Source: Gimesia algae | Lineage (GTDB): Bacteria; Planctomycetota; Planctomycetia; Planctomycetales; Planctomycetaceae | Reading direction: 5' to 3' | DNA length: 64,000 nt | Assembly: GCF_007746795.1 (NCBI RefSeq) | Contig: NZ_CP036343.1 | Span: 6,524,357 to 6,588,356, forward strand | Part shown: in pieces, positions 8,237-17,784 of the stretch | How positions within the stretch are numbered: the stretch's first letter is position 1 | How the letters are laid out: every line of letters begins with the position of its first letter | Position numbers and translations under genes: made by a program | The notes under the pieces: model-generated | Told to the model about the DNA's origin: nothing | What the model saw: the letters and a program-made list of their open reading frames with translations, nothing else | Database searches by the model: none

Positions 8237-9511
8237 TTACGAACTATACCATCTGATCAGTTTCTTGTTGTCTTGAGAACGAGACAGATTTTTAACTCTG
8301 CTTCGAAAATGAGGTAACCCAAATACCGGTGAGTAGCCGTGATGATGATCGGCAATCGCCATCGCCTCATTCACGTCTTCCGGTTTCAAGTTGCTTCTAT
8401 CTTCCCCCGCTGCAATCCAGCGTGCAATCCACAGGATCGCTGGAAACATTAACGCCAGATGATTAAATCCTTCCGCGAAGGGAATGTCATAGTAGGCAGC
8501 TCCCAGAAAATGCAGACCTTCGATTTTGACGCGATAATATCGGAAAAACAATTTCTCACTTTCCGCTGGTAAGCCACCAAAAGGCTGTTCTACCTGCGAA
8601 AATGCAACGGAATGAAACCGTTCCTGCAGACAGGGAATCTGCCCCTTTCCGATGGCAAATTTCAACGCAGATTGCAGTAATCCGATGCGTCGTCCCAGAC
8701 CACGAGAGGATTCCGCATATGTATCTTTACGGGCATATTGGGCTGCCAGGAGACGAAACTGAATCCCTCCCAGTCGACTTGGTGCGATCGGATCCAACTC
8801 CAGATCGGCAGGTAATTCCTGCAGGGTTGCCTGAAAAATCAGTTCCAGAAACTCATCCAGTCGTTCACCCTGAATGGTCTCGAATCGAGAAGGTTCGATC
8901 AATTCCACAAAGCTGATCGCGCGCAGCAGACAAATTTGAAACGGTGTCTCTTTTGATTCAAAAAACTGATTTAATTTTGCAACGACTCTTAAAGTATCAG
9001 GCCAGCTCAGGGATTCCCGGGAATTCAACCGTGGCGCAGGAGGAGTCTTGCGACGTTTAGGGAGCACCTGATCTACAATCTTCCGAATGGCGGGCTCCTG
9101 CTGGTCAACCCGTTTACCCAGATTTGAAACGACAGAGGGGCAACTGAATCGCAGGCTGACAGCCACATCATTGCCCGCCGGATGAAATGCATACGGATAG
9201 ACCTGACAAGCCAGAGGTTTGGCGGGTTCTCCGAACTTCGCGTGAATGCGACACAGCCCCTGCTCATTCAGAAAAACACAGGAACCATCCTCCTGGTGAG
9301 CCAGTCGATACCGCTTGCTCGTCGGCGACAGCCCCAGCTTTTCAAACACTGGCTTGCCCGCGGGGATCGATTTATCCAGATCCCAGCGCTGCTTTTCAAT
9401 TCGTTCTTTTTCCTCAACTGTGATCTCGATCTCATGCTGTTTGCAGCAACCACCACAGTTATGGCAGTTCCAGTTCTGGATCACAGGCAGCTTCAAGCGG
9501 GGAGACGGCAT
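8237..9511 (-). CDS. YkgJ/FliB-like CxxCxxCC protein
   Basis: A 424-residue soluble protein. The N-terminus carries NWNCHNCGGCCKQHEIEIT, a CxxCxxCC cluster with further Cys and acidic residues downstream (CVFLNEQGLCRIHAKFGEP, then PLACQVYPYAF), the signature of the YkgJ/FliB (CxxCxxCC) family proposed to bind zinc or iron and, in FliB, to methylate flagellin lysines. The remaining 250 residues are helical and not recognised. No flagellar genes are nearby, so methylation of flagellin is not supported by context. Family call firm, function open. Confidence 0.8.
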   Translation of the reverse strand: MPSPRLKLPVIQNWNCHNCGGCCKQHEIEITVEEKERIEKQRWDLDKSIPAGKPVFEKLGLSPTSKRYRLAHQEDGSCVFLNEQGLCRIHAKFGEPAKPLACQVYPYAFHPAGNDVAVSLRFSCPSVVSNLGKRVDQQEPAIRKIVDQVLPKRRKTPPAPRLNSRESLSWPDTLRVVAKLNQFFESKETPFQICLLRAISFVELIEPSRFETIQGERLDEFLELIFQATLQELPADLELDPIAPSRLGGIQFRLLAAQYARKDTYAESSRGLGRRIGLLQSALKFAIGKGQIPCLQERFHSVAFSQVEQPFGGLPAESEKLFFRYYRVKIEGLHFLGAAYYDIPFAEGFNHLALMFPAILWIARWIAAGEDRSNLKPEDVNEAMAIADHHHGYSPVFGLPHFRSRVKNLSRSQDNKKLIRWYSS

Positions 9512-9893
9512 ACGTACTCTTTAGTCAGTGGCGGAATCTGTTCGGCGGAATCTGTTCAAATAATCTGTGGTTTATTGTAAAGATTACAAAAACCAAACGC
9601 AAAGTAAGCCGGGGAACTGATTTTCTTCCCAACTTTTCCAGAGGAAGAATCAGAATCGCAGTTTCGGTATAGACACATATTCAAGATTCCCTAAAATCCC
9701 GCTCGCTTACTGGAAACAAGAGCGTTTTTGTAGCTGTCTCCCCGCAGAGGCAATTCACTGCAATCCCCGCTGCAAGTGATACAGAAACTCCCGAATTCCT
9801 GTTTTCAGATAGCACCCCGTCCATAGATTTTTCCCTTATCTGCAGATGACCAGTCTCTTCCGGGAAAGTATTTGGAACTTTAAGGACCCTATC
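9512..9893. other. Intergenic region, 382 bp
   Basis: Lies between divergent genes. A long frame that begins at 9846 belongs to the downstream lipoprotein but starts too early. No hairpin, repeat or RNA gene was recognised. It presumably contains the two promoters. Confidence 0.4.
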
Positions 9894-11282
9894 ATGTCGA
9901 CACGTTATTTTTTCAATATGAGCTGGTGCGCGCTTCTGAGCTGCGCTTTCACCGGATGCTATTCCCATCATCAGTATCCTTATGGTGGAACTTATCCTGG
10001 CCCTTATGGAGCTCCTGGTCCTTACGAAATGGCACCTGGAACCGTAATGCCCGGCAGCATGCCCCCTGGCAGTTATCCTGTGCAACCCGAACTCGGTCAG
10101 CCGGTTCCTCCACCACAGGGATCGCTCCCTTCTCCCAATTCACAAGCCTACAGTGACGCGTTTCCAGGAAATACGAATAACACCAACTACGATGGCGTCG
10201 ATAACCAGTGGAAGCAGCCCGTGAACAGTAATCCCGGCGCAGCCACTCCCTTTGATGCAAATTCGACCGCTTCCGGACGAAATCTCAATCCCGGCAGCGG
10301 CATCAACAATAACCTTCCCGGTAACCAGACGGTCCCCAGCTATCAGGACCCCAACCAGATTCAACCCAATAATCAGCCATTAAATAACGAATTTCCCGGC
10401 AACAGTAACCCTGCTCCCAGCAACAACGCATTCCCGGGAGATTCAGGAGATACCTTCGAAAGTAATTCAACCCCGAAACCATCTGCAGGCACTTCAACTC
10501 AGATGAATGACCAGTTCGCCCCCAGCGGCGGCGATCAGTTTCAAAACAATCAACCCAGCCAGTTCGAACAACCTGATCAATTCCAGCAGCCCAAAGATGA
10601 ATTTGAATCAAATCAAGGCTTCAGTGTTCCCAATCCCGTACAAAACCAGAACCCGGTTGAGCAGCAGAGTTTCGAGAGCAGCGACGATACTTTCGGCGCG
10701 AATCCCAAAAAATTCGAAGCCAATCCCATGCCCGCTGACGATACCTTTAATCAGAACTCCTTCGACAGCAGCCAGGAATTTCAACCTCCAACCAAACCAT
10801 TTCCAGGTAACGACGGCGGCGATGATATCTTCGGACCAAATAACAGTTCGACGATGAAACCAGCAACTGGAAAAGTCAGTCATGCCGATCACCAGAGATC
10901 TGCTTCAGGACCTCAACTGGTCAGAGACGATTCCTTCATGCAGCCCGCTAAATTCCAACCTGCTTCATTTGATCTCCCCGCCGGCAGCAACCAGCAAGCT
11001 CCCTCCCCCTTTAATTATGATAAACAAAACTACCGCTGGTTACGGGGAATTATCGAATTTGATGAACAGGAAAAATCCTGGAACATCACCTACAATGCCA
11101 CTCCCGAAAAATCCGATAAATTTGGCGGTAATATCGTACTCATCGATCAAGGTAAATTGAATCGCTTTACCAACGGCGATGTCGTACTCCTGGATGGCTC
11201 TATTGACGGCTCAAAACAGGACCGGATGGGAAAACCCTGTTATCGCATCTCAAAAGCACAACGACTCGTTCCCAAAAAATAA
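9894..11282 (+). CDS. Pro/Asn/Gln-rich lipoprotein, 462 aa
   Basis: The ATG at 9894 is preferred over the upstream ATG at 9846 because AAGGA lies at proper spacing and it begins a signal peptide with lipobox FTGC (Cys at about residue 21), predicting an outer- or inner-membrane lipoprotein. Residues 25-370 are low complexity: Pro/Gly/Tyr first, then Asn/Gln/Pro/Phe/Asp with recurring FPGN and DTFxxN motifs. The last 90 residues form a compact domain (YRWLRGIIEFDEQEKSWNI, later FTNGDVVLLDGSIDG), resembling small beta-barrels at the end of planctomycete surface proteins. No enzymatic motif. A likely surface or spacer protein. An intrinsic terminator follows. Confidence 0.8.
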   Translation: MSTRYFFNMSWCALLSCAFTGCYSHHQYPYGGTYPGPYGAPGPYEMAPGTVMPGSMPPGSYPVQPELGQPVPPPQGSLPSPNSQAYSDAFPGNTNNTNYDGVDNQWKQPVNSNPGAATPFDANSTASGRNLNPGSGINNNLPGNQTVPSYQDPNQIQPNNQPLNNEFPGNSNPAPSNNAFPGDSGDTFESNSTPKPSAGTSTQMNDQFAPSGGDQFQNNQPSQFEQPDQFQQPKDEFESNQGFSVPNPVQNQNPVEQQSFESSDDTFGANPKKFEANPMPADDTFNQNSFDSSQEFQPPTKPFPGNDGGDDIFGPNNSSTMKPATGKVSHADHQRSASGPQLVRDDSFMQPAKFQPASFDLPAGSNQQAPSPFNYDKQNYRWLRGIIEFDEQEKSWNITYNATPEKSDKFGGNIVLIDQGKLNRFTNGDVVLLDGSIDGSKQDRMGKPCYRISKAQRLVPKK

Positions 11283-11330
11283 ATCGGCGAAACTGACGAA
11301 TCAGAATTCCCCTCCCGATGAAAAATATAC

Positions 11331-11355
11331 AGCCCTGCTCACAGGGCTTTTTTTA
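11331..11355 (+). terminator. Rho-independent terminator
   Basis: AGCCCTG (11331-11337) pairs with CAGGGCT (11342-11348) around a 4-base loop and is followed directly by a T tract. It lies 49 bases after the stop of the upstream lipoprotein gene. Confidence 0.85.
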
Positions 11356-12046
11356 TTGGCTATGCGTGAAAACGCGTTTTTTTCTCTCTGCTGGTATTTT
11401 CACCTGTTAAAATCGCCAGTATCAAACCCGCTGATGGCAGACGAATCTGAAAATAATTCCGTAAAACACTTCCGGAGATTCAGTGAACTTGAAGTGTGAA
11501 ACGCGCCAGTTCACGACAATAATTCGCCATAGTCTTGCCTGTTCCCCGTCTCAATTGACCTGCATTTCACCAATTTCGAGCAGCAAATTATTCGGGCAAT
11601 CCTCAAGTATAACTGAACATCATCAGTTATAATCCACACATCCAAACTTCAGAATTGCCTCCCGCTGAATATCAGACCGAATGATTCCCGCTCAGATTGC
11701 TCACACAAGCATCACAGATTCTAACGCGCACCGCATTTAACCATAGCAGTTTGCAATCTATGGTCCTCGGTCCAAAGAGTCCTGGCGACGCCACAGTAAA
11801 ACGGGGCACAGTCTAACGGAATGTCACCAGATCGTTTAGATGAACACGCAACAGTCTCAGTAAACACCCTCCGAACTTCACGAACGGATATCGTGTCTCA
11901 GACAGTAACAAAGCGTTGTTATGCCAAACGTTACTGCATTTCGCAGTATAACCGCTTTTACTCGCCTCCCTTTTCATTAGCTGAATTCGTGTTAAAATTC
12001 CTAATGAACAATCTCATTTATATTTTACAGTCTGAAGCAGGCAGCA
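11356..12046. other. Intergenic region, about 690 bp
   Basis: No gene recognised between the terminator and sufS. The short open frame at 11821-12078 overlaps the sufS start and shows no family resemblance. No tRNA cloverleaf or riboswitch was recognised by eye. An undetected small RNA cannot be excluded. Confidence 0.4.
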
Positions 12047-13282
12047 ATGGTCGCCAATCTCACATCCATTCGGGATGATTTCCCGATTCTGAATCAGAAG
12101 CTCCCCAACGGGCAGCCTCTCGTCTACCTCGACAGCGGCGCATCTGCACAGCGTCCCCGTTCTGTGATCAATAAAATCACGGAAGTCTATGAGCAGTATT
12201 ATTCCAACGTGCACCGCGGCGTCCATCAGCTGGGCGACCGCGTCACTACCGAAATGGAAGCAGCCCGCACCCGGATCCAGTCTTTCATCGGTGCCGCAGC
12301 TCCTGAAGAAATCATTTTCACTTCAGGTACAACCATGTCGGTCAACCTGATCGCCCAGGCCTGGGGGCGCCATTTCCTTAAAGGCGGTGATGAGATCATC
12401 CTGAATGAAATGGAACACCATGCGAACTTCGTTCCCTGGCAGGCAATCGCCAGAGAACGCGGTGCCGTCCTCAAGTTCATCCAGCTGACACCCGATGGGC
12501 GCCTTGACCTCGATCACTATCAATGCCTGCTCTCCCCGAAAACAAAACTCGTAGCCGTCACAGGCATGTCGAACGTTTTAGGGACGATCAACCCCATCGC
12601 CGAAATGGCTCATAAGGCACATGAAGCCGGTGCACTGATTTTTGTCGACGGTGCACAAAGTGTTCCCCACCAACCGGTCGATGTCGTCAGTAGCGAGATC
12701 GACTTCCTCGCCTTTTCAGGCCACAAACTGTTTGGCCCCTCAGGTGTCGGTATCCTCTACGGCCGCAAATCACTTCTGGAAAATCTCCCCCCGTTCCTCT
12801 ATGGTGGAAATATGATTTCGGAAGTGCATCTCGAGGAATCTCACTGGGCCAGTCTTCCCGCCCGCTTTGAAGCGGGAACTCCTGCGATCACCGATGCCAT
12901 CGCCCTGGGAACCGCCGTTGAATATATTACAGAGCTGGGCTTTGACGCGATCCAGGAACAGGAGCACATCCTCGGCGAATACGCGCTGCAGCAACTGCGC
13001 GAAGTTCCCGGCTTGCAGATTTACGGGCCGCAGGAACTCATACAGCGGGGAACCATCTTCAGCTTTAACGTCGCAGGGGCGCATCCCGAAGACCTCGCCA
13101 CGCTCCTGGACCGCAAGGGAATCGCTGTCCGGCACGGACATCACTGCACCATGCCCCTGCATCAGCATCTGGAGATTGCTGCCAGCGTGCGGGCCAGCCT
13201 GGCATTCTATAACACCACCGATGAAATTGACGCGCTGATCGATGCCCTCGACTTCGCCCGAAAGCGACTGCGCCTGACATAA
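12047..13282 (+). CDS. sufS: Cysteine desulfurase SufS
   Basis: A 411-residue PLP enzyme of the SufS/CsdA class, cytosolic. It removes sulfur from L-cysteine, giving alanine and an enzyme persulfide for iron-sulfur cluster assembly. The PLP lysine is Lys227 in SGHKLFGPSG. The persulfide cysteine is Cys367 in the loop RHGHHCTMP, the SufS-specific RxGHHC motif. The N-terminal LVYLDSGASAQRP and central FVDGAQSVPH motifs also match. Length is typical. The likely partner SufE is encoded 8 kb upstream on the other strand; the rest of the SUF operon is not in the window. Confidence 0.95.
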   Translation: MVANLTSIRDDFPILNQKLPNGQPLVYLDSGASAQRPRSVINKITEVYEQYYSNVHRGVHQLGDRVTTEMEAARTRIQSFIGAAAPEEIIFTSGTTMSVNLIAQAWGRHFLKGGDEIILNEMEHHANFVPWQAIARERGAVLKFIQLTPDGRLDLDHYQCLLSPKTKLVAVTGMSNVLGTINPIAEMAHKAHEAGALIFVDGAQSVPHQPVDVVSSEIDFLAFSGHKLFGPSGVGILYGRKSLLENLPPFLYGGNMISEVHLEESHWASLPARFEAGTPAITDAIALGTAVEYITELGFDAIQEQEHILGEYALQQLREVPGLQIYGPQELIQRGTIFSFNVAGAHPEDLATLLDRKGIAVRHGHHCTMPLHQHLEIAASVRASLAFYNTTDEIDALIDALDFARKRLRLT

Positions 13283-13332
13283 GGATTTCAGACAGCAGGA
13301 TTGCGGGCAGCTGATTTGAATCGTACGTCTAC

Positions 13333-13366
13333 AAAAAAAGAAGCCGGCGTTTTTGCGCCGGCTTCT
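13333..13366 (-). terminator. Terminator between sufS and the cold-shock gene
   Basis: GAAGCCGGCG (13340-13349) pairs with CGCCGGCTTC (13357-13366). An A tract at 13333-13339 becomes a U tract for transcription from the minus strand, so it terminates the cold-shock gene. The stem may also stop sufS transcripts. Confidence 0.9.
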
Positions 13367-13401
13367 CTGAGTTTCTGAATGTCACCATTCTCTAGTCGAG
13401 A

Positions 13402-13599
13402 CTAGATAGGTTTAACATTTTCTGCTCTTGGTCCTTTTTCGCCACGTCCTTCTGTGAAGGAGACGCGTTGCCCTTCGTAGAGCTGCTCAAATGACACACC
13501 TTCGAGGTTAGACGAGTGGAAGAACAAGTCTTTTCCACTTTCTGTGTCGATAAACCCAAATCCCTTTTGTGTCACTTTCTTAATTGTACCTTCAGCCAT
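13402..13599 (-). CDS. Cold-shock domain protein (CspA family)
   Basis: A 65-residue single cold-shock domain. RNP1 is KGFGFID and RNP2 is KDLFFHSSNLEG, the classic RNA-binding motifs on a five-stranded OB fold; the N-terminus MAEGTIKKVT and end GPRAENVKPI match the family closely. Such proteins bind single-stranded RNA or DNA and act as RNA chaperones. The start is preceded by GGAAAAGAAG. The A/T-rich leader upstream may carry the temperature- or stability-dependent control usual for this family, which is inferred. A strong terminator lies downstream. Confidence 0.95.
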   Translation of the reverse strand: MAEGTIKKVTQKGFGFIDTESGKDLFFHSSNLEGVSFEQLYEGQRVSFTEGRGEKGPRAENVKPI

Positions 13600-14096
13600 C
13601 TTCTTTTCCGATTCCTAAAAAATAAAAAATGCGGCGTCTCCCGAAACAACTGGTTCAGGTCGCTCAGCCGCAAGATTCGATTCTAACCGGCCCCGGTAAT
13701 AAAACAAGCTGAGTGAACAATAATCTCCTGTTATGACACCATAGAGACAGCCAATTTTGAATAGAAATGCCTGTTTTCCAGCACTACAAGCCCAAAATAA
13801 ATTTTTACAGTTTTACCGAAATCCTCAAATTTTCAGGAATTCCCGCCCGATTTTCGGGTAGCCACGTAAACTCTGCATCCCCCGCACTACAGGCGCTACC
13901 GACAGCCCACCTGAGCAGGCAGAATCAGCCCCTGATACCCCAATCACCTCAATCATTGCTCCAAGCTGATTCCGATAAACTCGGCCTACGCAGCAGTGAT
14001 ACTACTTGACAACTGTTCCAGATCGGCAGACGATAAGAGTAGTTTTCCGATTTCGAGTGTCACATCTTCATATCATAACCCAGAAAGCGAGTACTC
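13600..14096. other. Intergenic region, 497 bp
   Basis: Divergent upstream region of the cold-shock and HExxH genes. A small hairpin CCCGA-TTT-TCGGG occurs at 13846-13858. The frame 13767-14009 has no recognisable family or ribosome-binding site. Nothing else seen. Confidence 0.4.
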
Positions 14097-15404
14097 ATGA
14101 TGGTTCCTCGCCCTGTTTCAGCCGTTTTTCGCACTCAGGCCGTCGGCCTGTTGACGCTGCTGTTAGCATTCACAATCACTATAAATCAGACAGCTGCCCA
14201 GAGACGCTCCACCCGTCTCCATGCCAATCCAGCCAATACCATTGAAGCTGCTGCCCTGGAATTTGCACTCAACGCGGAGGAAGTGACACAGTTGATCGGC
14301 AAAACAGCTGATATTACTGCTTCGAATGGGAAAGAAGAGCAGGGAGTTGAGATTACCCGCTTCCTGACAGGCCGCGACAAGAGCCAGATCAAATCCATCG
14401 AAGTCAAAGCTCCCAACGCAACTCGCAGCAAGCGACTGCTGGTCACGCGCCTGGATGAAATGAAGATTGACGACAAACTCTATCAGTTTCAATATCTCCC
14501 TTCCGTCAAAGCAGCCATGCTGGAAGATCTCAGCAAAAAAAATGCTGCGATCTCTGAAAAACTCAAAGCCTCCAACGAAGAGTTCTGGGAAGAGATCCCC
14601 GAAGAGGAACAACTGAAATATGTCAACGAATATAAAGAGTTTCTCGACAAAGTTGGCAAACACTACGCTTCCTTTAACATGAAATTATACGAAACCAGGT
14701 ACTTCCTGTTTTATACCGACATGCCCGCCAATCAGGTTGCCCCCTACCTGGTTCAGCTCGACAAAATGAATGAACTGCTCGGCCAGTCATTCGGTTTCAA
14801 ACCAGGTCATAACATCTGGCGCGGCAAAGCAGTCATCGTCGCCTTCATCGCCAAACAGGCGTTCCTGGAATTTGAACAGCAGTTTTACAACCGCACGGAA
14901 ACCGGCAACGCGATCGGCCTCTGCCACTCGCATGGTGATGGAAAAGTCATTGTCTCCTGCTATCGCGGCAATGATCCCAACTTCTTCGGAGCCGTCCTCG
15001 TCCACGAAACCGCACACGGCTACATTCACCGCTATAAATCAACCGTCAACATCCCGACCTGGATCAACGAAGGTATCGCCGACTGGATCGCCATGATGGT
15101 CGTCCCCAGTTCCAGAGAAGTCCGCTTCCGCCAGGTGGAAGCAGCGAATCGCCTGAAACAGGTCCAGACGTTCGGCGGACAGTTCTTCAATAACGAGCGC
15201 CTCGACAGCTGGCAGTACGGCTCTGCCAGCGCGATCATTCAACTCATGCTCAAAGCCAGCCCGGAACAGTTCAAACTCTTCTTCAACGGCATCAAAGAAG
15301 GGCTCACCTGGCAGGACAGCCTGCAACGCGCCTACGGCTTAACCGTCGACCAACTCAGCCAGGCCTACGGCCGCACCATCGGCATCCCGGCTCTGACTCC
15401 GTAA
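14097..15404 (+). CDS. Secreted gluzincin-type metallopeptidase-like protein
   Basis: A 435-residue exported protein. The hydrophobic segment at residues 16-34 ends near TAAQ, a probable signal peptidase site. The zinc signature is HETAH at residues 303-307 with the downstream Glu in TWINEGIADW (Glu325), a gluzincin pattern resembling DUF1570. Residues 45-190 form an N-terminal region (EFALNAEEVTQLIGKTADIT) that looks like a separate small domain involved in positioning rather than catalysis. The substrate is unknown. It precedes a small LRR/membrane gene cluster on the same strand with short spacing, but no functional link is evident. Confidence 0.8.
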   Translation: MMVPRPVSAVFRTQAVGLLTLLLAFTITINQTAAQRRSTRLHANPANTIEAAALEFALNAEEVTQLIGKTADITASNGKEEQGVEITRFLTGRDKSQIKSIEVKAPNATRSKRLLVTRLDEMKIDDKLYQFQYLPSVKAAMLEDLSKKNAAISEKLKASNEEFWEEIPEEEQLKYVNEYKEFLDKVGKHYASFNMKLYETRYFLFYTDMPANQVAPYLVQLDKMNELLGQSFGFKPGHNIWRGKAVIVAFIAKQAFLEFEQQFYNRTETGNAIGLCHSHGDGKVIVSCYRGNDPNFFGAVLVHETAHGYIHRYKSTVNIPTWINEGIADWIAMMVVPSSREVRFRQVEAANRLKQVQTFGGQFFNNERLDSWQYGSASAIIQLMLKASPEQFKLFFNGIKEGLTWQDSLQRAYGLTVDQLSQAYGRTIGIPALTP

Positions 15405-15441
15405 TCAAGTTTCCCAGGGAATTGTCATTTGGAAAACTGCC

Positions 15442-16050
15442 ATGCTCCGTAGTTCCCGAAATCTGAGAAACGTCTTCATCATCTCCGGGCTTATTCTCTG
15501 TGTGGTCGCTTTCTGGTTCCTGAAGCCGAACAGCACCCGTCAACTACAGTCACGAATCGAAAACCTGGGTGGCACCACACGCCTGGATATTTATTGCGGC
15601 CACGAAGCAACCCCCATACCTCCCATGCTTTCTAATCTGGAACTGACATTTCGATTGAAAGAATTCTTCTTTCAGCCGTTTCATAAAATCATTTATGTAC
15701 AACTCAGATTTTGTGAGATCGCTGACTCAGATCTGACGGTACTGGAAGAAATGAATCATGTCATCAGACTGGATCTGTCAGATTCCGATGCTTCAGATAA
15801 AACCATCGAATCGATCAGCCGCATGAGAAGCCTCAAGTACTTGGATATCAGTAATACCCAAATCACCCAGGCCGGAGTCGCACGACTGCTGCACCGCAAT
15901 CCCTCTTTAACCATTGAAGGCTTCAATCCACGCGAGCAATATCTGTCCGAATCAATGGATCAGTTATTCAAAAAGATAGAAGAGGGAACACAGTCTGAGA
16001 ATCCGAATCTGAAACCATTCGATAGCAAACTCGAACTCATCATTTGGTGA
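15442..16050 (+). CDS. Membrane-anchored short LRR protein, 202 aa
   Basis: One N-terminal membrane segment (residues 10-28, FIISGLILCVVAFWFL) anchors an extracytoplasmic domain with two to three leucine-rich repeats (VIRLDLSDSDASDKTIESI and LKYLDISNTQITQAGVARL). The repeat style (NTQIT.AGV) matches planctomycete LRR_6-like proteins. It is the first of three same-strand genes (next at 16078) and has the same architecture as the larger LRR protein that follows, so the two may be related by duplication. Function unknown; protein-protein binding at the envelope is the usual inference. Confidence 0.7.
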   Translation: MLRSSRNLRNVFIISGLILCVVAFWFLKPNSTRQLQSRIENLGGTTRLDIYCGHEATPIPPMLSNLELTFRLKEFFFQPFHKIIYVQLRFCEIADSDLTVLEEMNHVIRLDLSDSDASDKTIESISRMRSLKYLDISNTQITQAGVARLLHRNPSLTIEGFNPREQYLSESMDQLFKKIEEGTQSENPNLKPFDSKLELIIW

Positions 16051-16077
16051 GTAGAACTCAACTTCGAAGAACCGTCT

Positions 16078-17328
16078 ATGATTGCCCATAAAGAATTACC
16101 ACTGAACGAAAAACCAAATATTGTTTCACAGTCAGGGTTGAGCGTTCGCACTTTGTGGCTGATTCTTTCCGTCAGTATTTTCTTACTGTTGATCCCGGAA
16201 GGTCTGCAACGCTGGCGTGCCATGAAACTGGCTGAAAAAGTAATCCAGCATGGGGGAGATATCAGAATTAAAAACAGCCTGCTGTCACACTTAGACTGGT
16301 GGAAGGTTTCACCCCAGACGCACGCTTTCTGGGGGAACATCTATAGTGTGTATACGCGTCCTTCCGGTAGCTTTCAGGTCGACGATGACTTTCTTCTGGA
16401 ACTGGGAAATCTGCACTCCATTCAAAACCTCACATTAGGCAACCCCCACAATCCAACCATCATCACGGATCAGGGAGCTACATATTTAAAGCAACAGAAG
16501 CTGGGACACCTCGGTATTACAGGTGGATCCATTACAGACAAAGGCTTCAACGAACTGGCTGAGATGAATTCGCTACGAACCCTCGGACTGCATCACCTGG
16601 CAATCACAGGAAATCAACTCCCGCAGAACGCCTTCCCAAATCTGATAATGCTGGACTTGTCTGATACCAAGTTTACAAATCAGGGTTTGAAGAATCTGGC
16701 CCCCAATTCTAAACTGGTCTATTTGCATCTCGGCAACACGAATGTCAGCAGTGCAGGACTGCAGGAATTATCAAAGTTCCCGAATCTGCGTGCTCTTCGC
16801 CTGGGAAATCTGAAAATTAAAGCGGCAGCATTCGCCAAACTGGCGAATCTGAAGAGGCTCTATCAACTCGAACTGCAGGGAACCGCAGTCAATGATGCCG
16901 TAGCCCTGCAACTCTCCCAATTGGGTCAAATCACAGCACTGAGATTATACGAGTCCCAGGTAACAGACCAGGGTCTCCAGAATCTGGCAACAATGAAAAA
17001 CCTGGAAACGTTGTTCCTGTCAGGAGCAAAGATCACCGATGCTGGCTTAAAAGTTCTGAGTCAACTTCCGAAACTGGATTATCTGGATCTGTCAGACACG
17101 CAAATCAGTGATGAGGGGCTGCGACAACTCAGCAAAATACCGGCACTCAGAATGCTTAACCTGTCAAACACCCGCGTCACCGATCAGGCAAAACAAATTC
17201 TCCTGCAGTTTCCAGCATTGGAATCCATTGAAGCATTCGATACCAGCATCTCCCCCGTCACCATCGAAGACATCCGCGATGCGGGGATTGACGTATCAAA
17301 ATTTCATGCGGAAATAAGCCCATTATAG
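16078..17328 (+). CDS. Membrane-anchored leucine-rich repeat protein, 416 aa
   Basis: An N-terminal membrane segment (about residues 22-40, LWLILSVSIFLLLIPEGL) is followed by about ten leucine-rich repeats of 23-24 residues, from residue 110 to the end. The consensus reads L..LDLSDT.ITD.GL..LS, as in LDYLDLSDTQISDEGLRQLS. This is a binding solenoid, probably facing the periplasm. The start at 16078 is 27 bases after the preceding LRR gene, and the next small membrane gene begins 30 bases later, so the three are probably co-transcribed. Ligand unknown. Confidence 0.85.
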   Translation: MIAHKELPLNEKPNIVSQSGLSVRTLWLILSVSIFLLLIPEGLQRWRAMKLAEKVIQHGGDIRIKNSLLSHLDWWKVSPQTHAFWGNIYSVYTRPSGSFQVDDDFLLELGNLHSIQNLTLGNPHNPTIITDQGATYLKQQKLGHLGITGGSITDKGFNELAEMNSLRTLGLHHLAITGNQLPQNAFPNLIMLDLSDTKFTNQGLKNLAPNSKLVYLHLGNTNVSSAGLQELSKFPNLRALRLGNLKIKAAAFAKLANLKRLYQLELQGTAVNDAVALQLSQLGQITALRLYESQVTDQGLQNLATMKNLETLFLSGAKITDAGLKVLSQLPKLDYLDLSDTQISDEGLRQLSKIPALRMLNLSNTRVTDQAKQILLQFPALESIEAFDTSISPVTIEDIRDAGIDVSKFHAEISPL

Positions 17329-17358
17329 TCCATCACAAATGCTACAGGATACCCGCTC

Positions 17359-17670
17359 ATGGAACCATCCGATCTGGATTCCCGTATCGTAACACTCAGA
17401 AACTACACAATCGTGGTGACCTTAGTCGGCCTGTTCCAGCTTTGTTTCATTCCAGCAGCCATTCACATTCAACCGTTGATGATGGAAGATGCCCTGCGGT
17501 TCGAACTGGAAGGCCTTGACTGCAAAACCGAAGCCATCCAGAGAATTGTGGCCTGGAAAGAACGCATTAAGGGCCCTGCGGTATTCATCCCCTTTCTGAA
17601 CGGCCTGGTACTTCTCAGCATCTCTGCTGCGATTTTCTATCAAGTGTCCCAGATTAAAAGACAGCTGTAA
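17359..17670 (+). CDS. Small two-helix membrane protein, 103 aa
   Basis: Two predicted membrane segments (residues 14-34, VVTLVGLFQLCFIPAAI, and 74-95, FIPFLNGLVLLSISAAIF) surround a 40-residue soluble loop. I do not recognise the family. It follows the LRR gene with a 30-base gap on the same strand and may form an operon with it. It could be a partner or anchor for the LRR proteins; this is inference from position only. Confidence 0.65.
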   Translation: MEPSDLDSRIVTLRNYTIVVTLVGLFQLCFIPAAIHIQPLMMEDALRFELEGLDCKTEAIQRIVAWKERIKGPAVFIPFLNGLVLLSISAAIFYQVSQIKRQL

Positions 17671-17784
17671 CGTTTCTCCCCGCTTTCCCGAAATCCGCAT
17701 TCCCACATGATTTCGAATCACTTAAACTACGAACGTATTCGGTTTTCCTGATATTGCCACATCCCTTCAGAGAGTAATAATTCG

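Noticed and set aside
9846-9893. Upstream start for the Pro/Asn-rich lipoprotein
   Set aside because: Would place residues before the signal peptide and lipobox; the ATG at 9894 has the better ribosome-binding site.
11821-12078. Possible 85-residue gene overlapping the sufS start
   Set aside because: Overlaps a firmly identified start and shows no conserved motif.
13767-14009. Possible 80-residue gene between the cold-shock and HExxH genes
   Set aside because: Composition is Ser/Pro/Gln random, with no signal peptide or ribosome-binding site.
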